NCBI RefSeq assembly: GCF_001297705.1 | Contig: NZ_LIRF01000003.1 | Coordinates: 1,426,001 to 1,490,000 of the forward strand | Reading direction: 5' to 3' | Origin: Chryseobacterium sp. ERMR1:04 | Lineage (GTDB): Bacteria > Bacteroidota > Bacteroidia > Flavobacteriales > Weeksellaceae | Length of the DNA: 64,000 nucleotides | In this document: in pieces, positions 25,911-33,158 of the stretch | Layout of the letters: the number at the start of each line of letters is the position of its first letter | How positions within the stretch are numbered: position 1 is the first letter of the stretch | Position numbers and translations under genes: made by a program | The notes under the pieces: generated by a model | Told to the model about the DNA's origin: nothing | Seen by the model: the letters and a program-made list of their open reading frames with translations, nothing else | Database searches by the model: none

Positions 25911-27833
25911 ATGAAAAAATTTCGAATCATCACAGCATTATTTTCCCTTATCGCAATTGGGCAAAATACTCAGGCACAAACCCAAGACAACAATGGCAAT
26001 GGCACTACCGTTATTGTGTGGCCTCATCGTCCGTTGTTATTCATTGGAGCAGGTGTTTACAATCCGGAAACTGCTTTAAAAAATGAAACGCATTTTAAGA
26101 ATTTTACGGCTATTAAGTTGGATACTTATATTCCAATCATCAGCAAAAATAAATCAAGCATTGGAGTAAACACAGGTTTCGAATATAGCTTTGACAATAG
26201 TACTACTTTTGGAACATTACCCAATCCTTATCAGGTAACCGGACAAAGCAGTCCACCAGTTATAACCGTAAAAGGAACAGGAAGCCCAAAAGCACAAGGA
26301 TTCAAGTTTGAAGCAGGACCTTCTGCTATGATAAAAACAGGAGATAGCGGTTTTGGAATAAATCCAAGTATTAATTTAGCTTATCTTACTCTAAATCATA
26401 AAAGTTTTACAGCGACACAAACGTCAGAAGTGAATGGAACTACCTACCATTGGGATTTACTGAAACAAGAGGAAACCAAAACCAACGGCCTCGGAATGAT
26501 CCCCAAATTAAGATTGATCTATATGTTTGGCAGAATTGGAGTCTGGATGGAAGGAAGCTACACCCTGGGACCAAAAGTTAAAACTCTTTCTACCCTTTAT
26601 CATCCTGAAGGAAATATGCACCAAGATGGAACTTATAGTTTGGGACAGATGAATTTCCCAACGTATACCACGTCAGAAAACAGTACAAGATATAGAGCTT
26701 TCGGCATAAGCGGCGGTATTGTCATAGAATTAGGGGGTGGAGAAAACCCACCAAGCACAGACAGAAGATTAAAAGGCAAGGTCATTCGTATGGGTGATAA
26801 AGGAATTGTGAGAAGAGACCATCCTCTCTATGTTAAAAATCCTGAAAATGATGGCACTCCGCTAAGTCCAAATACAGGAACCATACCTCAAAGAGCGCAT
26901 TTACGTGTATTTTGCAAGGATGGGAAAAAGGTCCTTAAATATTATGATTACAAAGGTAATTTGTATAATGCCTTGTACACCGATCTTCCGTGTAATAATA
27001 AAACCTGGCCAATCAATGGTGTAGAGGGAGATCTAAGTACAGATGGTATTGATAAAACCATGACCCCTATCAAATGGAACGGTACCATATCCGGAATGTT
27101 TGATATTAAAAACCCTGATATTTTCGTTAATGCCGATTCTGGTATTGAACGGTTAATGAAAACAATTAATGATATGAAAACCTATCAGGCTGAAATAAAA
27201 ACCGATGCCATTCAACAAAAATATCTCTCTATCATTCATAAAGATACTAATGAATTTATCCGAGAAACACTTCCGATTGATGAAAGCGGACCTATGAATC
27301 ATGTTATTAATGTAGACATTCGATGTGTGGGCAGCTGTAATGGTGGTAATTATCAACCTTGTGCACTTGTAGAAATTCCTCAAGGAGGTTTTAAATGTCA
27401 GGATTGTGGAACTTTTTCTACCAACACAACCTGTCGTTCCGTTACGGGATGGTCTACCCCATCAGGATGGCATCATAATCTGTTTACAACACTAATGCCT
27501 TTGGTAGATGAAAATAGCAGTACAAGCTCTCCCTCTGTTTCAGATTTGATAAAAAGAATATTACCTAAAGATTACACGGCAAAAACAGTGGAAGTAAATA
27601 CCATTGATCATCATCAATACATCTCAATTTTAGCTTCTAACGGTAATAAAAGTATCATACTCGTTAATCAATTAGAAAATGGGCTAAGCAATACGAATTG
27701 GATGGGCTATTTCTCAAAAACTTTAACAAATGAGGGCAAAAATATTCCCAATATGATTAAAAATGCCCGTCAAAAAACAATTGAGAATCATCAACAAGAT
27801 TCAGTTGGACAGATTATTTTGTTTATAAAATAA
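25911..27833 (+). CDS. Secreted or outer-membrane protein of unknown function
   Basis: 640 residues with a signal peptide (ITALFSLIAIGQNTQAQ, cleaved near residue 23). Residues about 40-275 contain alternating aromatic and glycine-rich stretches (VNTGFEYSFDNS, GFGINPSINLAYLTL, LRLIYMFGRIGVWMEGSYTLG) like an outer-membrane beta-barrel. From about 280 on the composition changes to a soluble domain with a Cys-rich patch (IRCVGSCNGG...PCAL...FKCQDCGTFSTNTTC, about 463-505). I do not recognise the family. It is downstream of a two-component pair and shares the regulator's operator, so it is probably that system's output. Confidence 0.75.
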   Translation: MKKFRIITALFSLIAIGQNTQAQTQDNNGNGTTVIVWPHRPLLFIGAGVYNPETALKNETHFKNFTAIKLDTYIPIISKNKSSIGVNTGFEYSFDNSTTFGTLPNPYQVTGQSSPPVITVKGTGSPKAQGFKFEAGPSAMIKTGDSGFGINPSINLAYLTLNHKSFTATQTSEVNGTTYHWDLLKQEETKTNGLGMIPKLRLIYMFGRIGVWMEGSYTLGPKVKTLSTLYHPEGNMHQDGTYSLGQMNFPTYTTSENSTRYRAFGISGGIVIELGGGENPPSTDRRLKGKVIRMGDKGIVRRDHPLYVKNPENDGTPLSPNTGTIPQRAHLRVFCKDGKKVLKYYDYKGNLYNALYTDLPCNNKTWPINGVEGDLSTDGIDKTMTPIKWNGTISGMFDIKNPDIFVNADSGIERLMKTINDMKTYQAEIKTDAIQQKYLSIIHKDTNEFIRETLPIDESGPMNHVINVDIRCVGSCNGGNYQPCALVEIPQGGFKCQDCGTFSTNTTCRSVTGWSTPSGWHHNLFTTLMPLVDENSSTSSPSVSDLIKRILPKDYTAKTVEVNTIDHHQYISILASNGNKSIILVNQLENGLSNTNWMGYFSKTLTNEGKNIPNMIKNARQKTIENHQQDSVGQIILFIK

Positions 27834-27890
27834 GGGCTGGTTTGGTATTTCTATTAAAATAGAGATTATTAATAGAAGTTATTTAAACTT

Positions 27891-27943
27891 TATCTTTTAA
27901 CATTGTGAAGATTTTCTACATCATGTTAAAAGATATTTTTTTT
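27891..27943 (+). terminator. Terminator of the 640-residue gene
   Basis: The 12-bp arms TATCTTTTAACA (27891-27902) and TGTTAAAAGATA (27924-27935) are perfectly complementary and are followed by eight T. The loop is 21 bases. Confidence 0.8.
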
Positions 27944-28089
27944 GATCATTCATCACATAATACTTGTTTTAAACAACAAATCACCAACATATAACTTATA
28001 TTGAATTAAATATTGTAAAACATTTGAGTAAAATCTAACAAGATTTGGAACCCATACAATTTTTTTAACAAATTAAGTTGAACATTTTA

Positions 28090-28121
28090 TTTTGAATTAC
28101 TTTAGCTTCTTCATAAATTTG
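28090..28121 (+). promoter_or_regulatory. Consensus Bacteroidota promoter
   Basis: TTTTG (28090-28094), 19 bases, TAAATTTG (28114-28121). The start codon at 28137 is only 15 bases past the -7 box, leaving a leader of perhaps 10 bases. Confidence 0.7.
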
Positions 28122-28136
28122 TAAAAAATTGCATTC

Positions 28137-28496
28137 ATGAACTATACACTTGAGCTCAACGGGCAGGAGCCAAACTCTAAAATTGTTTTTAACACAATTG
28201 TATTTGATTCGTTCAAGGTTAATATAGTTGAAAGATATACTGGAAAGATGAATTTCAATCCAATACTATGTGAAGTCTTGTTTAAGGTTAGAACGATAGA
28301 TAATGAAATTATTAACAGAAGAGATGGTAATGTAAGGATAAAGATTTTAGGTGATGATTTCGAAACCTATCAGAAATTAATAAAAGTCTTACAGTCTTAT
28401 GACTATAAGAATAAGCTAATTAGTAGAAAAGATGCTGATCAGGATTATGTTCATTTTATTTTGGGCTTAGTCATTACTAATTATGAACTTAAATAG
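28137..28496 (+). CDS. Small protein of unknown function
   Basis: 119 residues, no signal peptide or membrane segment. I do not recognise the sequence. It has a mixed alpha/beta look (YTLELNGQEPNSKIVFNTIVFDSFKVNIVERY, then VRIKILGDDFETYQKLIKVLQSY). A full consensus promoter directly before the ATG supports it as a real, separately transcribed gene. No neighbour explains its job. Confidence 0.6.
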   Translation: MNYTLELNGQEPNSKIVFNTIVFDSFKVNIVERYTGKMNFNPILCEVLFKVRTIDNEIINRRDGNVRIKILGDDFETYQKLIKVLQSYDYKNKLISRKDADQDYVHFILGLVITNYELK

Positions 28497-28566
28497 TCTT
28501 TTTTAAGAAAAAAGTTTCTAGTCTGTCCTATCATTCAAGTTATTAGAAGAGTAACTTCCCCATTCT

Positions 28567-28661
28567 ACCAAATTCTTCCATGTGGATATTCCACCATTTG
28601 GTTTTAAAAAAAATACTGAGCAATCCGCTATCCTTAATTGATTAGGGTAGCAGATTGCTCA
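28567..28661. other. Two adjacent stem-loops
   Basis: The first (28567-28602) has outer arms ACCAAAT/ATTTGGT and an inner GTGGA/TCCAC. The second (about 28618-28661) pairs GAGCAATCCGCTATCC with GGGTAGCAGATTGCTC, with a few mismatches. They lie in the 298-base gap after the 119-residue gene. The second could be its terminator. The double structure may also be a degraded repeat. Confidence 0.45.
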
Positions 28662-28794
28662 AATCGTATGTGCTATTTTTTGAGATAAATATATATTGGC
28701 CTATTTTTCAGCGATACAATTATAAACACATTCTATATCTAAACGCTCTTCCCCATTTAAATGATACATTTGTCGATTAAAATTACAATCCAAT

Positions 28795-29361
28795 ATGAGT
28801 CTGTTATTCATTAAAAATATGGTTTGCAACCGTTGTATAATGGTGGTTCAAAATGAACTCGAAAAACTCGGTTTGAGCCTCACTCATATTAAATTAGGCG
28901 AAGTCACTCTTGCAAATGCATTGAGCTCTGATGAAAAAAAATCTATTGAGGCTGTATTGGTTCCTTTAGGATTTGAAGTGATTGATGATAAAAAGAGTAG
29001 AATTATCGAAAAGATAAAAAACATTATCATTGACCTGGTCCATCATCAGGATAATGATATTAAAAAGAATCTGTCTAACGTATTGACTGAACAGATCAAC
29101 CATGATTATAATTACCTGTCTAATCTCTTTTCTGAAGTGGAAGGCACAACGATAGAAAAATATTTTATCGCTCAAAAGATTGAAAAGATCAAGGAACTTC
29201 TCGTGTATGATGAGCTTTCGTTAAGCGAAATTGCTTTCCGTATGAACTATTCAAGTGTTGCCTACTTAAGCAATCAGTTTAAAAAAGTAACAGGATTAAC
29301 ACCAAGCCACTTCAAAAAAATACGGGAAGAAAAGAGAAAACCGTTGGATGAGTGCAAGTAA
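28795..29361 (+). CDS. AraC-type regulator with N-terminal heavy-metal-like domain
   Basis: 188 residues. The N-terminus, MSLLFIKNMVCNRCIMVVQNELEKLG, carries an M-x-C-x2-C pair (C11, C14) in an HMA-like ferredoxin fold of about 65 residues (SLTHIKLGEVTLANALSSDEKKSIEAVLVPLGFEVI). The C-terminal 90 residues are an AraC DNA-binding domain (LSEIAFRMNYSSVAYLSNQFKKVTGLTPSHFKKIR). The combination suggests a regulator that senses a thiophilic metal such as copper. A -7 box TACATTTG (28765-28772) lies about 22 bases before the start. A free HMA protein is encoded at 31516-31746. Confidence 0.85.
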   Translation: MSLLFIKNMVCNRCIMVVQNELEKLGLSLTHIKLGEVTLANALSSDEKKSIEAVLVPLGFEVIDDKKSRIIEKIKNIIIDLVHHQDNDIKKNLSNVLTEQINHDYNYLSNLFSEVEGTTIEKYFIAQKIEKIKELLVYDELSLSEIAFRMNYSSVAYLSNQFKKVTGLTPSHFKKIREEKRKPLDECK

Positions 29362-29443
29362 ATCGTACAAATCAAATTCATAATAAGATTCACCAATGTC
29401 CTTATTACCTTTTTAACCTTTGGTTGCATTACTCAAGATTAAT

Positions 29444-30349
29444 TTAATTAAGATCCCGATAATGGCTTGGAGAATAGCCTGTTTTCTGTTTAAATAGTCT
29501 TGTAAAATGTGATGGATTTTCAAAACCAAGTATATAAGCGATCTCACTAACAGACCTATCAGTACTCAATAATAAAGCCTTCGCCTTATCTAATAATTGC
29601 AAATGGATATGTTCCTGCGTTGTTTTTCCTGTAAATTTCTGCAACAAATCCGAAAGGTAATTCGGTGATAGATGCAACTGTTCTGCAAAAATTTTAACTT
29701 TTGGAAGCCCGCTATTTATAAAGGTATCCTGCGCAAAACGATCTTTCAGTAATTTTTCGAAAGCCTGTACTACATCTGTACTCACCTTTTCACGAGTGTA
29801 AAATTGACGGTCATAAAAGCGGCTGCAATAGTTGAGCAACATTTCGATGTTATTCTGAATTAAAACCTGTGTATGCTTATCCACATTTTGACTATATTCC
29901 TTTTCAATTTTTCTTATACAGTCAAGCAAAGCCAGTTTTTCTTCTTCAGAGACATGCAAAGCCTCGTTTGATTCGTAATTAAAGAAAGTATATTGCCCCA
30001 TCTTTTGACTGAGCAAAGAATGATGAATAAGATCCGGATGAAAAAATAATGCCCAACCTTCTTCAAATGGCGGAGCTGAAATTGGTGTAGTGGCCTGCCC
30101 TGGCGCCGTAAACATAAGTGAACCTTCACTAAAATCGTAATACGACCGGCCATAGCGCAACACACCACTAAATTTTTTGCAGAAAACAGTATAAAAGTTC
30201 AGGCGGTAAGAAAATCCATCCCGATTGCCTAGAAAATGGTATTTAGTAAGATCAATAACGGTAACCAAAGGATGGCGAGGCTTACCACAGCCCCACAATT
30301 CATGTACTTCACTAATCGTCTGAACATCAATAAACTTCTGCTGAATCAT
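29444..30349 (-). CDS. AraC-family transcriptional regulator
   Basis: 301 residues. The N-terminal cupin-like sensing domain (about 20-175) is followed by an AraC DNA-binding domain, KVKIFAEQLHLSPNYLSDLLQKFTGKTTQEHIHLQLLDKAKALL then VSEIAYILGFENPSHFTRLFKQKTGYSPSHYRDLN. It lies 35 bases after the SDR gene on the same strand, so the two are probably one operon. Direct repeats upstream of the SDR gene could be its binding site. Confidence 0.92.
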   Translation of the reverse strand: MIQQKFIDVQTISEVHELWGCGKPRHPLVTVIDLTKYHFLGNRDGFSYRLNFYTVFCKKFSGVLRYGRSYYDFSEGSLMFTAPGQATTPISAPPFEEGWALFFHPDLIHHSLLSQKMGQYTFFNYESNEALHVSEEEKLALLDCIRKIEKEYSQNVDKHTQVLIQNNIEMLLNYCSRFYDRQFYTREKVSTDVVQAFEKLLKDRFAQDTFINSGLPKVKIFAEQLHLSPNYLSDLLQKFTGKTTQEHIHLQLLDKAKALLLSTDRSVSEIAYILGFENPSHFTRLFKQKTGYSPSHYRDLN

Positions 30350-30384
30350 AACTTAATTAAATTAAAAGCCCAATTGGCGAATTA

Positions 30385-31200
30385 CTAATTTACAAAACGA
30401 TCACGCATTATTTTTATAAAATCTGAATCGCTGTTTTCAAATTTTGTATCGATATAAAACTGGGCATCCTCTCCAATCACATAGCGTAACTGTGTTTTCT
30501 CATCTGTTGCAGCCTCATATATTGCTTGCCCAACATCTTCTGGAGTTGCTTTAGGCAAATGCGCTGTTGCTTGTGCATAACGCCCAAAGAAATTACCCAT
30601 TAGTGAATTGTATTCAGAAACCTCATTTTTAATCATTTCCAAGCCGCCTCTAAAATTGGTATCTACTCCACCTGGTTCGATAATTTTAACAACAATACCT
30701 AAGGGAGAAAGCTCATGTGAAAGTGATTCTGAAAAGCCTTCTACTGCAAATTTGCTGCTATTATACAAACTCCCGAAAGGCAAACCAACCTGACCTCCAA
30801 AGGAAGATAAATTAATGATAATTCCACTCCCTTGCTGGCGCATCTGAGGTAAAACAGCACGGGTAACATCCATCATTCCAAAAACATTCACGGCATATTG
30901 CTTTTGAATTTGTTCTGATGTAGCAGATTCAAAAACTCCCATCAGCCCATAGCCTGCATTATTTAACAATACATCAATGCTCCCAAAATGTTGAACTGCC
31001 TCTTGTACCGCCTTTTGAATAGACTCAGAATCCTGTACATCCAGACGTGTAACCCATACATTTTTTAAAGTCCCTAATTCCTTCTCATTCTCAGGAGAAC
31101 GCATGGTTGCAACTACATTCCAACCTTGTTCCTGAAATATTTTTGCTGCTTCTCTACCAAAGCCTGATGAGGCTCCTGTAATAATTATTGTTTTGTTCAT
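30385..31200 (-). CDS. Short-chain dehydrogenase/reductase
   Basis: 271 residues. It has the Rossmann motif TGASSGFG (residues 8-15), LNNAGYG near 80, the catalytic Ser in NLSSFGG near 132 and YNSSKFAVEG (Tyr and Lys) near 146-150. It is a classical NAD(P)-dependent SDR; the substrate is not predictable. It is upstream of an AraC regulator in one likely operon, a pairing common in Flavobacteriia for inducible detoxification of carbonyls or aromatics. Confidence 0.93.
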   Translation of the reverse strand: MNKTIIITGASSGFGREAAKIFQEQGWNVVATMRSPENEKELGTLKNVWVTRLDVQDSESIQKAVQEAVQHFGSIDVLLNNAGYGLMGVFESATSEQIQKQYAVNVFGMMDVTRAVLPQMRQQGSGIIINLSSFGGQVGLPFGSLYNSSKFAVEGFSESLSHELSPLGIVVKIIEPGGVDTNFRGGLEMIKNEVSEYNSLMGNFFGRYAQATAHLPKATPEDVGQAIYEAATDEKTQLRYVIGEDAQFYIDTKFENSDSDFIKIMRDRFVN

Positions 31201-31222
31201 TTTTATATTCTTTTATCTGATA

Positions 31223-31279
31223 CAAAGATGCAAGGTTATAACTATAGCTTACTTACCCGATTCTTGGTATCACTTACCC
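31223..31279 (-). promoter_or_regulatory. SDR promoter with AraC-type direct repeats
   Basis: ACTTACCC occurs at 31251-31258 and 31272-31279, 21 bases apart (two helical turns). A near-consensus -7 box on the minus strand (CATCTTTG, 31223-31230) lies 20 bases from the proximal repeat, so the repeat covers the -33 position, as for AraC activators. Confidence 0.5.
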
Positions 31280-31365
31280 TTTTTACGGTTGGAATTATTT
31301 ATATAAGCAAAATAGAGTCATATAAAAAGAACCTCATCGTATGAACAGTTATAAAGGTATATAAT

Positions 31366-31383
31366 AATTAGGTCTGCCTAATT
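31366..31383. promoter_or_regulatory. 18-base palindrome upstream of the HMA gene
   Basis: AATTAGG-TCTG-CCTAATT is a perfect 7-bp dyad, 132 bases before the small metal-binding protein. It could be an operator; no partner is identified. Confidence 0.35.
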
Positions 31384-31515
31384 GAAATGGTTTAATAAGC
31401 TATTATTCAATAGAGAATCAGTAAATCTTACAAATAAAATCGAAAATAGCGCAAAAAGAAGCGGTCTTATTTTACTCACCTTTGCTCTATCAGAAACAAT
31501 TAAAATTAAAACAAA

Positions 31516-31746
31516 ATGGAAAACAATAATCAAAATTTTCAGTTCAAGACCAATATCAACTGCGGAGGTTGCCTAATAAAAGTAACTCCTTTTTTAAATG
31601 ATGCGGAAGGTATTTGCCATTGGGAAGTAGATATAGATAACAGGGATAAAGTACTTACCGTATCAGCAGATGGTATCAGTGAACAGGATGTTATAGCAAT
31701 CGTTAAAAAGGCAGGCTTTACAATAGAACCTATTAATCTGTCATAA
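31516..31746 (+). CDS. Heavy-metal-associated (CopZ-like) domain protein
   Basis: 76 residues forming a single HMA ferredoxin-like fold: FKTNINCGGCLIKVTPFLND with the metal-binding C16-x2-C19, then the VDIDNRDKVLTVSADG and VIAIVKKAGF segments. Members shuttle Cu(I) or similar metals to P-type ATPases. No such ATPase is in the window, so the partner is elsewhere. The Asn in the usual Met position of the MxCxxC motif is a common Bacteroidota variation. Confidence 0.88.
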   Translation: MENNNQNFQFKTNINCGGCLIKVTPFLNDAEGICHWEVDIDNRDKVLTVSADGISEQDVIAIVKKAGFTIEPINLS

Positions 31747-31833
31747 AAACAGGTATATATATCATGACTAATTTTGTAAGGTCGCCCTCAATTCCACTTA
31801 AAATCATTGCGTGGTAACCTTTTATATAAAGAG

Positions 31834-31867
31834 AAAGAGCATGGAGAAAATTCTCCATGCTCTTTTA
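31834..31867 (+). terminator. Strong terminator between the HMA gene and glutaminase
   Basis: The 15-bp arms AAAGAGCATGGAGAA and TTCTCCATGCTCTTT (31834-31848 and 31851-31865) are perfectly complementary and end in TTTT. By symmetry it may act on both converging genes. Confidence 0.85.
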
Positions 31868-31939
31868 AGGTTAAATATTATCGTATTTGAAAAATAATTA
31901 CCGCAAAAAAAATTATTTTACTGTATATCAAAGTGATTT

Positions 31940-32953
31940 TTAAAATACACTCAGATTATATTGCTTCACCAAATCTAAAATCATGTGGTAGCCGGCTAAA
32001 GAATTCCCATGTTGATCCAAAGATGGACTGAAAACACCGATTCCCATTTTTCCGGGAACACTTACTGTAATTCCTCCGCCAACACCAGACTTGCTTGGTA
32101 ATCCTACCATTCTGGAATATTCTCCACTGAATTCGTACATCCCGGCAGTCAACATTTGTGACTCTACCAATCTTGCAATTTCTACATTCTTGTAGGTAGA
32201 ATCTCCGTCGTAACGAACACATTGATTCGCAAAGAAATAGCCTATTTTAGCTAAATCCTCAGCAGTAAGTTCAATAGAACATTGTTTAAAATAATTATCC
32301 AACTGATCTTCGTTTCCAGAGATCAATCCGTTATTTTTCATCAGGTAGAACATTCCACGGTTACGATGTCCTGTCGATTTTTCAGATTCATAAACAGATT
32401 TATTATAATCAATAGTCTGGTTTTTTGTAATAAATCTCACCATATCCAAAATTTTAATAAATGGTTTTTCACCATCTCCGGAAATTAAAGAAGTCGTAAG
32501 AATTGCGCCTGCATTCATCATCGGATTAAGCGGCTTTCCCGTTGTTTCAAGGTTTGAAAAATGATTAAACGGTTTATCAGATCCGAAATATCCCATTTTA
32601 TCAAAAATATTGGCCTCTCCTTTTTCATTTACAGCAATCATCAATGAGATAATTTTAGAGATACTTTGCATGGTAAATTTCTTGTGTACATCACCTGTAT
32701 TAAATACTTTACCATTTTTATCAACCACTGAAAAAGCAATGGCTTTAGCATCCATTTTGCCGAGTTCAGGAATATAATCTGCCACTTTGCCCTGAGTATA
32801 ATAGTTTCTGTTTTTTTCAAGAATACCGCTTAAGGTTTTTTCAGAAATTGGGGTTACATCTACTGTTTTCTGAGCATACATCAACGTATTTAAGGATAGA
32901 AAAGCTGCAATACAAATTCCTTTTGCAGAAAATAAAAAGCTGTTTTTTTTCAT
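31940..32953 (-). CDS. glsA: Exported glutaminase
   Basis: 337 residues. Glutaminases of this beta-lactamase-like fold hydrolyse glutamine to glutamate and ammonia. The nucleophile motif SISK (S97, K100) lies in FTMQSISKII; NPMMNAGAI near 142 and SGVGGGITVSVPGKMGIGVFSP near 292-313 are further signatures. A signal peptide (ICIAAFLSLNTLMYAQ, residues 13-28) predicts export to the periplasm, unlike the cytoplasmic E. coli enzymes. The promoter at 32998-33029 is close to consensus. The two oxidase genes next door on the same strand form a separate unit. Confidence 0.93.
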   Translation of the reverse strand: MKKNSFLFSAKGICIAAFLSLNTLMYAQKTVDVTPISEKTLSGILEKNRNYYTQGKVADYIPELGKMDAKAIAFSVVDKNGKVFNTGDVHKKFTMQSISKIISLMIAVNEKGEANIFDKMGYFGSDKPFNHFSNLETTGKPLNPMMNAGAILTTSLISGDGEKPFIKILDMVRFITKNQTIDYNKSVYESEKSTGHRNRGMFYLMKNNGLISGNEDQLDNYFKQCSIELTAEDLAKIGYFFANQCVRYDGDSTYKNVEIARLVESQMLTAGMYEFSGEYSRMVGLPSKSGVGGGITVSVPGKMGIGVFSPSLDQHGNSLAGYHMILDLVKQYNLSVF

Positions 32954-32997
32954 AAAGAGTGTTTTTTGAATAAAATGTTATGATAAAGCTTAAAAAA

Positions 32998-33029
32998 CAA
33001 AGATAACATATTTCATCTTTTATGAACAA
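32998..33029 (-). promoter_or_regulatory. Glutaminase promoter
   Basis: On the minus strand TTG (33027-33029), 21 bases, TATCTTTG (32998-33005) matches the Bacteroidota consensus, about 44 bases before the glsA start. Confidence 0.65.
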
Positions 33030-33079
33030 ATCCTCTTAAAACCATAGGTATCAGAGATTTATTTATTTTTCACATATAA

Positions 33080-33113
33080 AATCCGTCCCAATACTTAAAG
33101 ATTGAAACGGATT
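33080..33113 (-). terminator. Terminator of the oxidase operon
   Basis: The arms AATCCGT and ACGGATT (33080-33086 and 33107-33113), with extra pairing of CCAAT and ATTG inside, lie 46 bases past the amine oxidase stop. On the minus strand it is followed by TTATAT. Confidence 0.6.
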
Positions 33114-33158
33114 CATTGGTTTTTATAGTCAATTTTTATTGTTTACCTATACACATAC

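Larger units (their letters stand above)
27834..28136. other. Intergenic region with terminator and a strong promoter
   Basis: This 303-base gap holds the terminator at 27891-27943 and the promoter at 28090-28121; nothing else is evident. Confidence 0.6.
31201..31515. other. Divergent intergenic region with two operator candidates
   Basis: This 315-base gap holds the ACTTACCC direct repeats (31251-31279) serving the SDR gene and an 18-base palindrome (31366-31383) nearer the HMA gene. A short frame at 31382-31576 overlapping the HMA gene has no supporting features. Confidence 0.5.

Noticed and set aside
31382..31576. 64-codon frame overlapping the HMA gene
   Set aside because: It ends inside the HMA gene in another frame, has no homologous look, and the HMA frame has the CxxC motif.
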